Source of the DNA: Excoecaria cochinchinensis
Taxonomy: Eukaryota > Streptophyta > Magnoliopsida > Malpighiales > Euphorbiaceae
DNA: 64,000 nucleotides
NCBI GenBank assembly: GCA_947683425.1
Contig: CANTUQ010000058.1
Span: 15,687,501-15,751,500, forward strand
Direction of reading: 5' to 3'
The number at the start of each line of letters is the position of its first letter. Position 1 is the stretch's first letter. This document shows, piece after piece, positions 48,955-58,339 of the stretch. The notes under the pieces were generated by a model, which saw only the letters and a program-made list of their open reading frames with translations, was not told the DNA's origin and did no database searches. A program made the translations under genes and the position numbers.

Positions 48955-50325
48955 TTAAATCAAGCCAGGCAAAAACTCTTGGATTCGATCACGCCATTTG
49001 TGTCTGGGAAGATCTTCAAAACCAAACCATGGTCCAGTTGTTGGTCTGGTATCTGTAGGAAGAGGAGTACTTTTAGCAGTGGCCATTTCATCATCATCTG
49101 GTTCCTCAACAAACTGAGTAGTAGTACTTTCTGCAGGGGGGTCTGCCATAAAAAGGGAAAAATGCTTGGGGTCAAGCTCATCATCTGTATCATCATCTTC
49201 ATCAGAACTAGTAGAACTACTAGTATCGTTATCAGCAACTGATGTTATGACAGGAAGAACTTGCGAGGCTTTTTATTTAAGAGTGGCAACAAGCAAATTT
49301 GGATTTAAAGGGTTTTGGATCATATGGGAGGAGGGTGGTTCAGAGATTATTACACCCTTTTATTTATGGTCAGGAAGGGAAACAGGTAGAATAGTGGTAG
49401 TTTCAGAGGTTGAAGCAAGTGTATCTTGAGGAGCTATTGGTTTATTAGATTGTTTGGATGGAGTAGAAAATTGTTCTCTCATGAATAACTCATGAGCATA
49501 ACCAAGTGCATTCAATTCATCCAAAGAAGGTTCAATGTAAGGTGGGATTTATATAGAGGGCTGATGGGTGTAAGGTGTTAAAGTGCATTCATAAAAGGGA
49601 AGTGGTGAGTATGGGGATGACTGGTGAGATAGTTGGGGTGATTTCTTTGCTAAATCCCTCTTAATGGTTGCAATTTCTGCTTTCAGTCGAGTTACTTCAG
49701 AAGCTTTTTGCTGGAAATGAGCATTGTAAGTTCGTTGAGCAATAGATGTTATAAGTTGATTATCCAGATCAGCAACTTTACTTTGCAATTTAGCAAGAAG
49801 TTGGTATGTAGCAGTATTCTGATCTGTGATATGTGAGTGAAGTGTGCCTACCTGAGTAGAAACATGATCAACTTTGGTTTCCAGACGATGTAAAAGCTTA
49901 TTCTGAGCAAGAGAATTCTCAGACTGCCAATTAAGTACAGCTTCTGCAGGAGAGATTGATCGAGGAGTTCCTTCTGTTGAGACACCAGGGGATTTGATAA
50001 AAGGTGTTGTTCTGACTTTTGTAGTTGGGTTTACAGTTTCGGAGAGAGTAGGAAACTCATCTGTGAAAGTACCAGTAGGTTGGTACATATAGACAGCTGG
50101 GATGATAGGGGTTTGGGTTTGTTTGGGTTTCCATACCAAAGGAGACATAGAGCAAGGTTTTTTAGGTAAAGGTTTTGGTTTTGGTTTACACTTTTCAGGA
50201 GTGGGGGTTGGTGTTGATGGTGGCTTATACCATGAAGGAGGAGTATAACTAACAGCATAGTTATACTTTCCTGAGGGTTGACCCAAAGTTCCAACTGTAG
50301 GATCATTATCTTCGTCAAGATGATC
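48955..50325 (-). pseudogene. Viral polyprotein linker with coiled coil
   Basis: It is in the same frame as the movement protein. It is Pro/Lys/Thr-rich, then a heptad-like stretch (about 49650-49950: LHRLETKVDHVSTQVGTL, LLAKLQSKVADLDNQLI, VTRLKAEIATIKRDL), then an acidic segment to 48955. In-frame stops are at about 50323, 49548 and a few others. Confidence 0.75.
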
Positions 50326-51531
50326 TTAAAAACGAGCCTCAGAAGAAGTTTTCTTTTTTCCTTTTCGTCTCTGTCGACGAAGATCCTCATCATCAAGTTC
50401 ATCATTAAGTGAGGCGTTGTAACAGTCATCACAATCACATAGATCCCAATAACAGTGACCATCACTTTTAAAAGTATAAATAGGGTGGCCATCATTATTA
50501 AAAGCTACAATCGGGATATCATCTTCTTGTGGAAAAGGTTGCAACATAAATTGTGTAGAAAAGACAGATGCTGTGGTGGAATCAGCGAGATCTGTATCCT
50601 TGGGAGAAATAAACTGGGTTTCTATCATGCCATCTAGTCTTTTAATAAAAACAGGAGTAGTCGACTGAATAGGTTTCTTTTGTTCATGGAGAATCTCATA
50701 ACTGGTAAGCCATGACTTGGAAAAATATTCAAGTAGCTGCTCCCTTGTGAGTTGCTTTGGAATTTGCACACAGGTAGGAACCTGATTAGAATCAGCACTG
50801 ATGATAAGGGCATCATTTGAGCATGGAAGTGAAATGTCTATAGCATGATTTTGGACTCTATAGATCATTTGATAATGAAGAGTTGCTACATCAGTTGTCT
50901 TGACTTGATCTGCTCCAATGATCTGGATCTGCACCTTAAGGTTGTCAAGAATATGCTGATCATCCAACCTCATGTTGAAGTTGGGATAAAAGGTAAACAT
51001 AACAGTACCAGCGTTAAGTGAAGTCTGTACTGTTCCAATGACAGTTTGGGAATAATCAAGATATCTGGTATCCAATAGTACAATTCTTGCAAAGACAGGA
51101 AGTCCTTTGCGCCCATGGTAGGTTACTGCAATTCTAACAGCTCCAAAGTGAAGGTGAGTTAGGCCATGATTAGCCCAATATGGAATGGATTCAGAGGGAA
51201 TATCAAGAGAAATGAACTGTTCTTGTCATGTGGCTTTAATTGAGTGCTATTTAAAGGAAGAGGACTGAACATATTCCTTAACTTGGGATTTTGGTTGGCG
51301 AATCAACGTTTTGATGTTTGAAAGAACCTTGGCTTTAGGTGTTTTAGTGAAGGCATCATAAGGGTTAAGAAAAGGCAAGTGGGAGTCTTGAATTTTTTGG
51401 TTTTCGTTAAGAAAGTTTAGCTCATACAGGTAGTCTAGCTTTTTTACTGTAGAAGGAGATAAGGAGAAAGAAGATCTAGTAGAAGAAGTTCTGGTAAGAG
51501 AAGAACTAGAAGATGAACTGGATGAAGACAT
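50326..51531 (-). pseudogene. Viral movement-protein region
   Basis: ATG 51531 lies 61 bases after the PBS start and opens a Ser-rich N-terminus (51247-51531). In the same frame, after stops at 51244 and about 51223, comes a 30K-superfamily-like beta-rich region (GRKGLPVFARIVLLDTRYLD, then NAGTVMFTFYPNFNMRL, YQMIYRVQ). The family moves virus between cells through plasmodesmata. It is interrupted here. Confidence 0.75.
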
Positions 51532-51579
51532 GATTATGAGTGTTTCTTTTCATTAGAATACCTTAAACAGTAGTCAGAT

Positions 51580-51592
51580 GGCTCTGATACCA
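51580..51592 (-). other. Viral primer-binding site (tRNA-Met)
   Basis: Minus-strand TGGTATCAGAGCC is the minus-strand DNA priming site conventionally taken as position 1 of caulimovirid genomes. Confidence 0.85.
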
Positions 51593-51975
51593 AATACACC
51601 GAGGACCATGAATCAGACTGTTTTTCCGTGCAGGTGGCAGGTTCGTTTTCGAGTGGGGCATCTGCAGGTTGTCCGCTAGGAGTTTCTGTTGTCGCTCTTT
51701 TTGTCTTTTGTTAGATTATTTTGTATAGTTTTGTATATGTTTATTCAGGAGTTTTTATGTTAAGATTATTGTAACTGTTTGTAATGAATATTTCGGTATA
51801 TGTACATGTATTCGTTACAAGAATGATTTTGTAAATGGATGATCATTTATGATATATGATTATTTTGATCCTTTATTTAGTTTAAATGCTTCCGCTTCGG
51901 TATGTGTACATGTATGTATATTGTTTTGCGTGGGTAGCGCCTCAATACTCTCCCAAGGAGTATTGGGGTGTGACA

Positions 51976-52865
51976 CAAGTATTCATCTTTTCCATTTTTT
52001 TGATGCGGCTAAAATATAATTGGTATGATTGTAACTAATAATTTTTTAAAAACTGATTCATTTATTTTCTAAGAAAAAAAAAATAAAAATAATAAAATTT
52101 CAACATCTATCTACGCTAAATAATTCGAATATGCATTGAAGGGAGTGGATAATAATTTTAGTTGATTTATGTACTGTGGACATCTGTATATGTGTTGTTT
52201 CAACACATTGTCAATAATAATAATAATAATAATATGTATATGTCATAAATAGGCATTGTCATATAGGTCATATACTAAGACGAGTTGGATTGGATCGTTT
52301 TGTGAATTAAATTGGTCAGATCATAAACTGGCCATTTCACATTTTTATGAATGAATAAAAAAAATTCACTTCCAAATAATAATAATACCAAGAAATTAAA
52401 AAAAAAAGTCTTTAAACTAAAAAAAATAAAGTCAATATTAAATATGCCAAATATATATAAAGATGCAAATGAAATCAAAACGCTGAAACTTGCTTTCAAT
52501 TCTCGGATTATGGCAAAAGCCTTTTTATGGTAACAACCGAACGTGTTTTGTTTTATTTCTGAGAAAAAGAAGCGGAAAACTTACAACAAAAACAATGCCG
52601 AATCGAGTTTTAATATTTATATAATTTTATTTTAGTGTATTGTTATGAATTATTTATATTCTAAATTTAAATTTTTGAAATCTATATTTTAATTTAATAG
52701 ATAAATTGAAATGTTTATATGAAACTTATATTTTTTAACGGTTAACTAATAATTAATAATTAATTAACTATATTTAATATTTAAATGGTTAGCTGATAAC
52801 CGATTTTTAATTAACGGAATTAACTTGAGTGTATATGTGCCCCCACCTTCAGCTACATTGTAAAA
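51976..52865. other. AT-rich intergenic DNA with (TAA)n
   Basis: No coding region is supported. A (AAT)n microsatellite lies at about 52212-52234. Confidence 0.6.
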
Positions 52866-53097
52866 CCTCCCAAACACTTTTTTTTGTTATTTGTTACTTT
52901 TGTGAAAAATTCAAATTTTATTTATTTATCACTTTTAGATTTTCAATATAATTTAAATTTTTTTTAATGCAAACTAACCAATTAGATTTAAATTTATATA
53001 TTAAAACACTTAATTTTATCTCAAATTTAAGTGTAATTAATATTTTTTAGTTTTAATAAAAATAACAAAAATGACATATAATAAGAAACGGAGCGAG
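52866..53097. mobile_element. Stowaway-type MITE remnant
   Basis: The right end AGAAACGGAGCGAG followed by TA, and inner blocks such as ATTAGATTTAAATTTATATATTA and AATAAAAATAACAAAAATGACA, match the other Stowaway copies. The left terminus is blurred. Confidence 0.6.
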
Positions 53098-53190
53098 TAA
53101 TATTTTATATATTAGGGTTCTAAGTAAAAAGAAAACACAACTCAAATGGAGACATAATTTCTATCTTGGAAGTGAATTCAATTCCTATTC

Positions 53191-53575
53191 TTTTTTTTTT
53201 TTTTTTTGGTAGGCAGCAACTTCATTAACAGAACAGGGAACAAACAAAGAATGGATTTCGGCAGGACTATCCTCAATCCAAACCTTCAAACAAGAATGTC
53301 CTAACTGATACTTAGCAAGTTCATGAGCCAAACGATTACAAGCTCTGAGAACAAACAACCAGGAGCACGAACTGAAACTATTAGCTAACAAAGACAATCA
53401 CTTAGCAGCAGCTCCACCCCATTCCTCGGTAGAGAACTAGACCTGAGATAGTCAATGACATATTGTTGCAACCAGATTCAGCAACTACGGGTGCAGAGGA
53501 GAGATCAGCAACTAACTGCAATCCAAAAATCATGGCATTGGCCTCCGAACAGATGGGATCTGACTTATGAGCACA
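53191..53575 (-). mobile_element. LINE 3' fragment with A-tail
   Basis: A T-run at 53191-53207 (the A-tail on the minus strand) is followed by the C-terminal RNase H end of an L1-type ORF2 (53185-53397: WLFVLRACNRLAHELAKYQL). The frame is traceable to about 53570 with stops. It is strongly 5'-truncated. It is related in kind to, but not a copy of, the LINE at 19698-24130. Confidence 0.8.
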
Positions 53576-53813
53576 CCCTTTTTTTATTTATATATATACA
53601 TATAGGGATCTAATTTCTACATTCAAAATATAATATTCTCTCTTTCTAATATTTGCATTTTTTTTTCTCAAAATGTTCATACAGATTTAGGCATCGAAGT
53701 ATCATGTTTTCTTCTAATTGACAGCGTAAAAAATCCATGCTTGATCATAAACTTTCATCTCAATTATTCATTTTAAGCGGGGAATTGAGAGTTGATGTGC
53801 CGTTTGGATCCAT

Positions 53814-54299
53814 CTGTTGGGAAAAATGACCCTTCTAATTAATGCGGAATAAATCAGGAGAAACTCACAACACAAGAAATTATAGTGGAAAACTCCAAAT
53901 CGGAGAAAAACCACTGCCGTTGTCAAAAGACAACCAAGAAAAATATTCGCTATGTGGAAAATTGTTACAACCACATAATAACAAATACAATATTTTTCTT
54001 ATACCCTCAACACAAGAAAACTACCCAGAGAGTATCCCAATGATTGTTGAACAAACCCTTAAACTCTCACTAATTTTCTTATGCTCACAAACAAACTCAC
54101 CCTACATGTTTGCTTGAATTTCGAGTATATCAATTGCAAAATAACAATGCGTATTTATAGGCATACTTCACCGCGTAAGGACAGCTAATTCATTAGCTGT
54201 CCACGCGGTCACTTTGCAATTGCAAATTTGCAATTTGCAATTGCAGCTGGCAACTTTGAAAAGTCAAAGTTGCCTCTTTTTTTTTATTATTTTCTTACA
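53814..54299 (-). repeat. 3' LTR of TRIM-like element
   Basis: It starts TGTTGGG and ends TTTCTTACA. It contains nested self-complementary blocks: GACAGCTAATTCATTAGCTGTC and CAATTGCAAATTTGCAATTTGCAATTG-like sequence at about 54181-54244. Confidence 0.93.
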
Positions 54300-54555
54300 A
54301 TCTCCACCATAATTAAAAATAAAAAAATATCCGCTACCAAAACATTGTCTAACACCGACAATTACAATTCTTAAACAAGAATTATCATACTCCACCATAA
54401 AAAGTATACCCACTTGGAATTAACACTAACTCCAAGAATTGCACCTCGACCCATGTTGAAAAACTTGCTAATAAATTATGGTGCAACTTCCATGCTGATT
54501 TTTCAGGAAGTTCATTAGCCATCGACATAGATCTACTTCACACCTTGCATCTTGA

Positions 54556-54867
54556 TCAAGCCAATGCCAGTGTGGAAAGTCCGCTAGTGGTAACACATCC
54601 TCTATCATGGCAACTTGTGGAGACTAGCGGCATGCCATGAGGACATCCATGCTCTTTTAGAGAGCATCCCCCAAAATCTACCTCATCCGAAGTAGACACA
54701 TTGTTAGCTTCACCAACGGAATCAAACTTGGAGTTGCCAACTCCACATTTATCATCAAACTCCTTGTGTAACCCGGATAGAATTAAGAAATCCTTGACTT
54801 GAGTTTGCCACAAGCCAAAATTGATTCTTCCGTCAAATATCTCCACCTCAAACTTTAATCCCGACAT
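54556..54867 (-). pseudogene. Truncated copia gag start inside TRIM-like element (103 aa)
   Basis: From ATG 54867 the first 40 residues (MSGLKFEVEIFDGRINFGLW and QVKDFLILSGLHKEFDDK) match the beginning of TNT1/Tork-type copia gag. The remaining about 60 residues have no gag character and end in a Cys/Gly/Ser-rich stretch. It is probably a deletion junction. Whether the fragment is translated is unknown; keeping the gag start next to the packaging region is common in non-autonomous derivatives. Confidence 0.7.
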
Positions 54868-54976
54868 CTTACAATAAGTGAACAGTACCGTATGAACAGT
54901 AATATAATTATTTCTCCAAAATTCGCTACTTTTTCGGACAGCAGTTCTAAGACAGTGTGAAAAATAGCTGAACCAA

Positions 54977-54989
54977 GTCTCTGATACCA
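54977..54989 (-). other. Primer-binding site of TRIM-like element
   Basis: Minus-strand TGGTATCAGAGAC is one base from the initiator-Met form and lies two bases inside the 5' LTR. Confidence 0.8.
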
Positions 54990-54991
54990 CT

Positions 54992-55477
54992 TGTTGGGAA
55001 AAATGACCCTTCTAATTAATGCGGAATAAATCAGGAGAAACTCACAACACAAGAAATTATAGTGGAAAACTCCAAATCGGAGAAAAACCACTGCCGTTGT
55101 CAAAAGACAACCAAGAAAAATATTCGCTATGTGGAAAATTGTTACAACCACATAATAACAAATACAATATTTTTCTTATACCCTCAACACAAGAAAACTA
55201 CCCAGAGAGTATCCCAATGATTGTTGAACAAACCCTTAAACTCTCACTAATTTTCTTATGCTCACAAACAAACTCACCCTACATGTTTGCTTGAATTTCG
55301 AGTATATCAATTGCAAAATAACAATGCGTATTTATAGGCATACTTCACCGCGTAAGGACAGCTAATTCATTAGCTGTCCACGCGGTCACTTTGCAATTGC
55401 AAATTTGCAATTTGCAATTGCAGCTGGCAACTTTGAAAAGTCAAAGTTGCCTCTTTTTTTTTAATTATTTTCTTACA
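54992..55477 (-). repeat. 5' LTR of TRIM-like element
   Basis: Near-identical partner of 53814-54299, followed by the CCATC duplication. Confidence 0.93.
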
Positions 55478-55696
55478 CCATCAAAATAACGTTTATCGAT
55501 AATCAGATAAGATTTATATTCTTAAAACTTATATGCCAATTAATAATGTACTCTATAAAATATTATTGCATCAAATATCTTTGCAAATCGATATTGACTA
55601 AATCGGTTCAAACAAAAAAGCCATAGATATATGGCATTAGTCTATTTAATAAGAAAGGGTAGAAGATGAATGGAACCCATTAACGGCAAAACCTAA

Positions 55697-56225
55697 TGTT
55701 GGAGTCGGGATGCGCCCATAACTTCTCGGGTGGACCCGGAATATATTTGTCAGTTCCGAAATCCTACAAGTATGGGAAAAGTTCCATATTTGGTCTTGAT
55801 TAAGGGATTGTGTCCCTTAATATTCCATTAAATTGTAACTTCCCTCATAATGCTTAGGGAAGTTACATGCTCCCCTTTTAATTAGGGGTAACTCCCCTGA
55901 TGGGAGTTGATGCTCCTATTTATGGAGCATTCATTTCCTTTGGGAGATGGATGCCTATAAATAGGAGGCCCTTCCTTTGAGGAAGGACAGAGAGGATACT
56001 TCCCGATACCGAAACTCTGTCGATTTTTACTCTCGCCGGTTTATAGCTTTTCAAGTGGTTTATAGACTGTGAAAGAGTTGCTGATATCAGCCAGACCAGT
56101 GACGCCAGAAGGGATCCTTATAATCGCTTCCGCCAAAATATCTGCGTTACAAGAGGTAGGTAGCATATAACCCGTTTATATTGCCTCCATATATGCATGT
56201 GGCATGTTGGTATATATTTCCTTCA
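55697..56225 (+). repeat. 5' LTR of plus-strand copia element
   Basis: It starts TGTTGGAGTCGG and ends TTTCCTTCA, 529 bp, with TATAAATAGGAGG at about 55955 as promoter. The 3' partner is not in the window, so the start is inferred from TG and the PBS position. Confidence 0.8.
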
Positions 56226-56226
56226 T

Positions 56227-56239
56227 TGGTATCAGAGCC
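56227..56239 (+). other. Primer-binding site of plus-strand copia element
   Basis: TGGTATCAGAGCC lies one base after the LTR and is complementary to initiator-Met tRNA. Confidence 0.88.
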
Positions 56240-56616
56240 AATATTTTTGGCGTCCTGCCATGTAGCTAAAAAAATGGATCTAAAATTTTATGTGTAAAAT
56301 TGGTAGATTTATGATGCATGAACCCGATATATATTTATTTTGTGTTAAAATATATATTTGTATTTATTTTTTGGGTCTAAAAATGCGTGTATGTGTACCG
56401 TAAATTGAGGGGATAAATATAGGTATTCAAAACGCTAGACTTAAAATTGAGATTTGTAATTTTTGACCATACCATTGAAATCACAGACCCCAAAAACCCC
56501 CCACCGGAAAAATTTCGGAGCGCTGCAAGCCACGCGCCGCCAGACGAAGGGCGCGTACGCGTGGGCAGTGGCCCACACGCGCGTAACACGGGTCCACAGT
56601 GATGTGTTCCTGTGGA

Positions 56617-56905
56617 CACGTGGCCCAATGCGACTCGACCATGTGGCTAACCCAGGTCACGCCATGTGGCAGAAAGGGTCCACCAGGTGCCACGTAGGCG
56701 CCACGTGGACCACTCCGGGGGTGACACGTGGACGAATAGGATCATGCCACGTGTCGTGTCATGTCAGCACAGTGACATGTCACTGTCACCACGTGGACCA
56801 ATGGGTGATTGCCACGTGGCGGACAGGTGTCATGCCACGTGGGTGATGACATGTCCACCTTCTGCCACGTGGCAGATAGGTGGACCAACCGCATTCTGAC
56901 ACGTG
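56617..56905. repeat. Cluster of nine CACGTG (G-box) palindromes in the copia leader
   Basis: CACGTG begins at 56617, 56702, 56725, 56748, 56790, 56813, 56836, 56866 and 56900. Two runs of three are spaced exactly 23 bases. Most are in the wider palindrome GCCACGTGGC or GACACGTGG. The block is GC-rich while its flanks are AT-rich. G-boxes bind plant bZIP and bHLH factors; binding here is inference. Confidence 0.85.
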
Positions 56906-57285
56906 GTAGCATAGGGTTGTGCCATGTGGCAGGGTAGATGGGAGGTGCGCGTGGTGCGCGTGAGCGCATCACTCCTCCCCCTAGCGGCGCGTGCGACCTT
57001 CTCCGACCACCAAATCAGTTCCGATTTTTAGCGAAACCATTTTTTAAAATTTTTTGGTTATTTTTCCAGAAGTTTTTAATGACCAGAAAATAAATTCTTA
57101 TTTTTAAATTATTAAAAATATTATAAAAATTCTGGAAAATGTGTTCTTTGCCTTTTTTATTTTGAAAAATATTTTTGAAAATTTTTGTGGATCTGTCCTT
57201 ATTGTTGGTTGAAGTGAGTTTCAATCATATATGTTTATACATGAGTGTATTAACTACCTTTTTATTTCTGTGATGTGTTACAGAA

Positions 57286-57711
57286 ATGGTGATGATAAGG
57301 ACTCCGATTGTTCCTCGCACTCCGTTTGAGCTTGTTTTAAGAAATGAAAAAGTGCGTTTAGCAAGCAGCATAAGAATGCGAAGGAAGATCCGAGCTGATG
57401 ACATTGATGCAATAGTGCATCACATAATGTTTATGCATGAAGAAATGCAGGAGTGCATTTGGTTAGGTGGTTTAAGTATGGGAAAAGATGATAGAGTCCT
57501 GATCAAAGCGTTGGCTGACTCATTTGTATATCATTCAGAACTCAGGGAGTTATTGGAAACTACCTGGTACATTGGAGATAGAATTTATAGAAAATCTATC
57601 ATCCACTTTTTAGCTAGAGTTGCCAAAAGAGGAGTGTTGACAAGCAACGCTACATCTGTAATGAAATTGAGAAGTGGACGTAGTGTGCATCGTCTATGGC
57701 TTCATCAATGA
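57286..57711 (+). CDS. Unrecognised 141-aa ORF in the copia leader, upstream of gag
   Basis: ATG 57286 follows an acceptor-like GTGTTACAG. The product is basic and helical in character (RMRRKIRADDIDAIVHHIMF, SELRELLETTWYIGD, KSIIHFLARVAKRG). After the TGA at 57709-57711 the frame stays open for about 30 more codons (ELPDELMKVKESVPVSRKIL), so the original protein may have ended at about 57801. It is the only well-preserved frame of this decayed element. I do not recognise the family. It could be an extra element protein or a captured host fragment. Codon damage is low compared with gag-pol downstream. Confidence 0.5.
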   Translation: MVMIRTPIVPRTPFELVLRNEKVRLASSIRMRRKIRADDIDAIVHHIMFMHEEMQECIWLGGLSMGKDDRVLIKALADSFVYHSELRELLETTWYIGDRIYRKSIIHFLARVAKRGVLTSNATSVMKLRSGRSVHRLWLHQ

Positions 57712-58339
57712 ACTTATGAGTTACCTGATGAATTGATGAAGGTCAAAGAATCAGTCCCAGTCTCAAGAAAGATTTTGCAAAAATCTAGACTTCTACATTA
57801 GTTGACATGAGTGTCAATTTTAGTTAGCGTTTAATTTTATTAAATGGGATTTATGTTTTCTATTATTATTTGACATGAGTGTCATATTTTGAATTATTGG
57901 ATTTTATCTATTGGATGAATAAATACGTTTATTTATTATGATGGCATTTAATTTTATAATAAATGTGTTTATTTTAACTGTTAATTGCCTTGCATTATTT
58001 TATGAGTAAAATAATAGCATGTTTATTAAGTAAAGATTTAATAAATTTAAACCAATATTATCCCCTTCTTAAGTTTGAGAACTTAATAATCCAATAATTC
58101 AAATTTACTATGCATGAAATTTTGACTTGTAAGGTTGGACATTAGGACTTAGAGGGTAATTGGATACTATTAGTAGCCTTTTCGAATTGAAGCCTAATAG
58201 AAAACTTTACTAGGTTATTATTTCAGATGTATGGTAAATAGCATGTATTGCCTTATATCCTTTAAAATTGTGCATTTTTGTTCCATTTGAGATCAGAGGA
58301 TCTTAATTAATACTGCTTCTAATTCAATTGTTGCAAAAA

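Larger units (their letters stand above)
44353..51620 (-). mobile_element. Endogenous caulimovirid (plant pararetrovirus) copy, petuvirus-like layout
   Basis: On the minus strand a tRNA-Met PBS (51580-51592) is followed by one long coding region. Its domain order is movement protein, coiled coil, capsid with zinc knuckle, aspartic protease, RT, RNase H, acidic tail. There is no integrase, which separates it from LTR retrotransposons. The phrase ACCATGAATCAGACTG occurs at both ends and once between, so one genome unit measures 6947 bp (51620 to 44673), plus a second 303-bp promoter/leader unit. A single polyprotein of about 2143 codons resembles petuviruses; the genus needs an RT tree. Coding damage (stops, two frameshifts) makes this copy defective. 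No target-site duplication is seen. Confidence 0.88.
42492..51975 (+). repeat. Solo LTR C (about 2.2 kb without insert), TSD CAAGT, split by a viral insertion
   Basis: It starts TGTAACAATCC and ends TATTGGGGTGTGACA, the inverse of LTRs A and B. CAAGT borders it at 42487-42491 and 51976-51980. It carries a GC-rich repeat array (about 43500-43795) and the shared palindrome at 44006-44019. The caulimovirid copy 44353-51620 sits inside. Sequence resumes at 51621 with TTTTTCCGTGCAGGTGGCAG, which aligns with B just past the block (GATAACGCTTA) that C has lost. Confidence 0.83.
53814..55477 (-). mobile_element. Short non-autonomous copia derivative (TRIM-like), 1664 bp, TSD CCATC
   Basis: Two 486-bp LTRs (53814-54299 and 54992-55477) flank 692 bp. 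CCATC occurs at 53809-53813 and 55478-55482. A PBS is by the right LTR and a purine-rich ATGGTGGAGAT by the left one, so it is on the minus strand. There is no pol. By eye the LTRs differ only by single-base length changes near each end, so this is the youngest datable insertion in the window. Confidence 0.93.

Noticed and set aside
15529..56239. Five TGGTATCAGAGC-like matches considered as tRNA-Met remnants
   Set aside because: Each lies directly inside an LTR or viral start and only the 3'-end complement is present, so they are primer-binding sites and not tRNA genes.
56463..56972. Open frames on both strands over the G-box cluster
   Set aside because: These are Thr/Cys/His/Arg-rich translations of the repeated CCACGTGG phrase in several frames, with no protein-like pattern.
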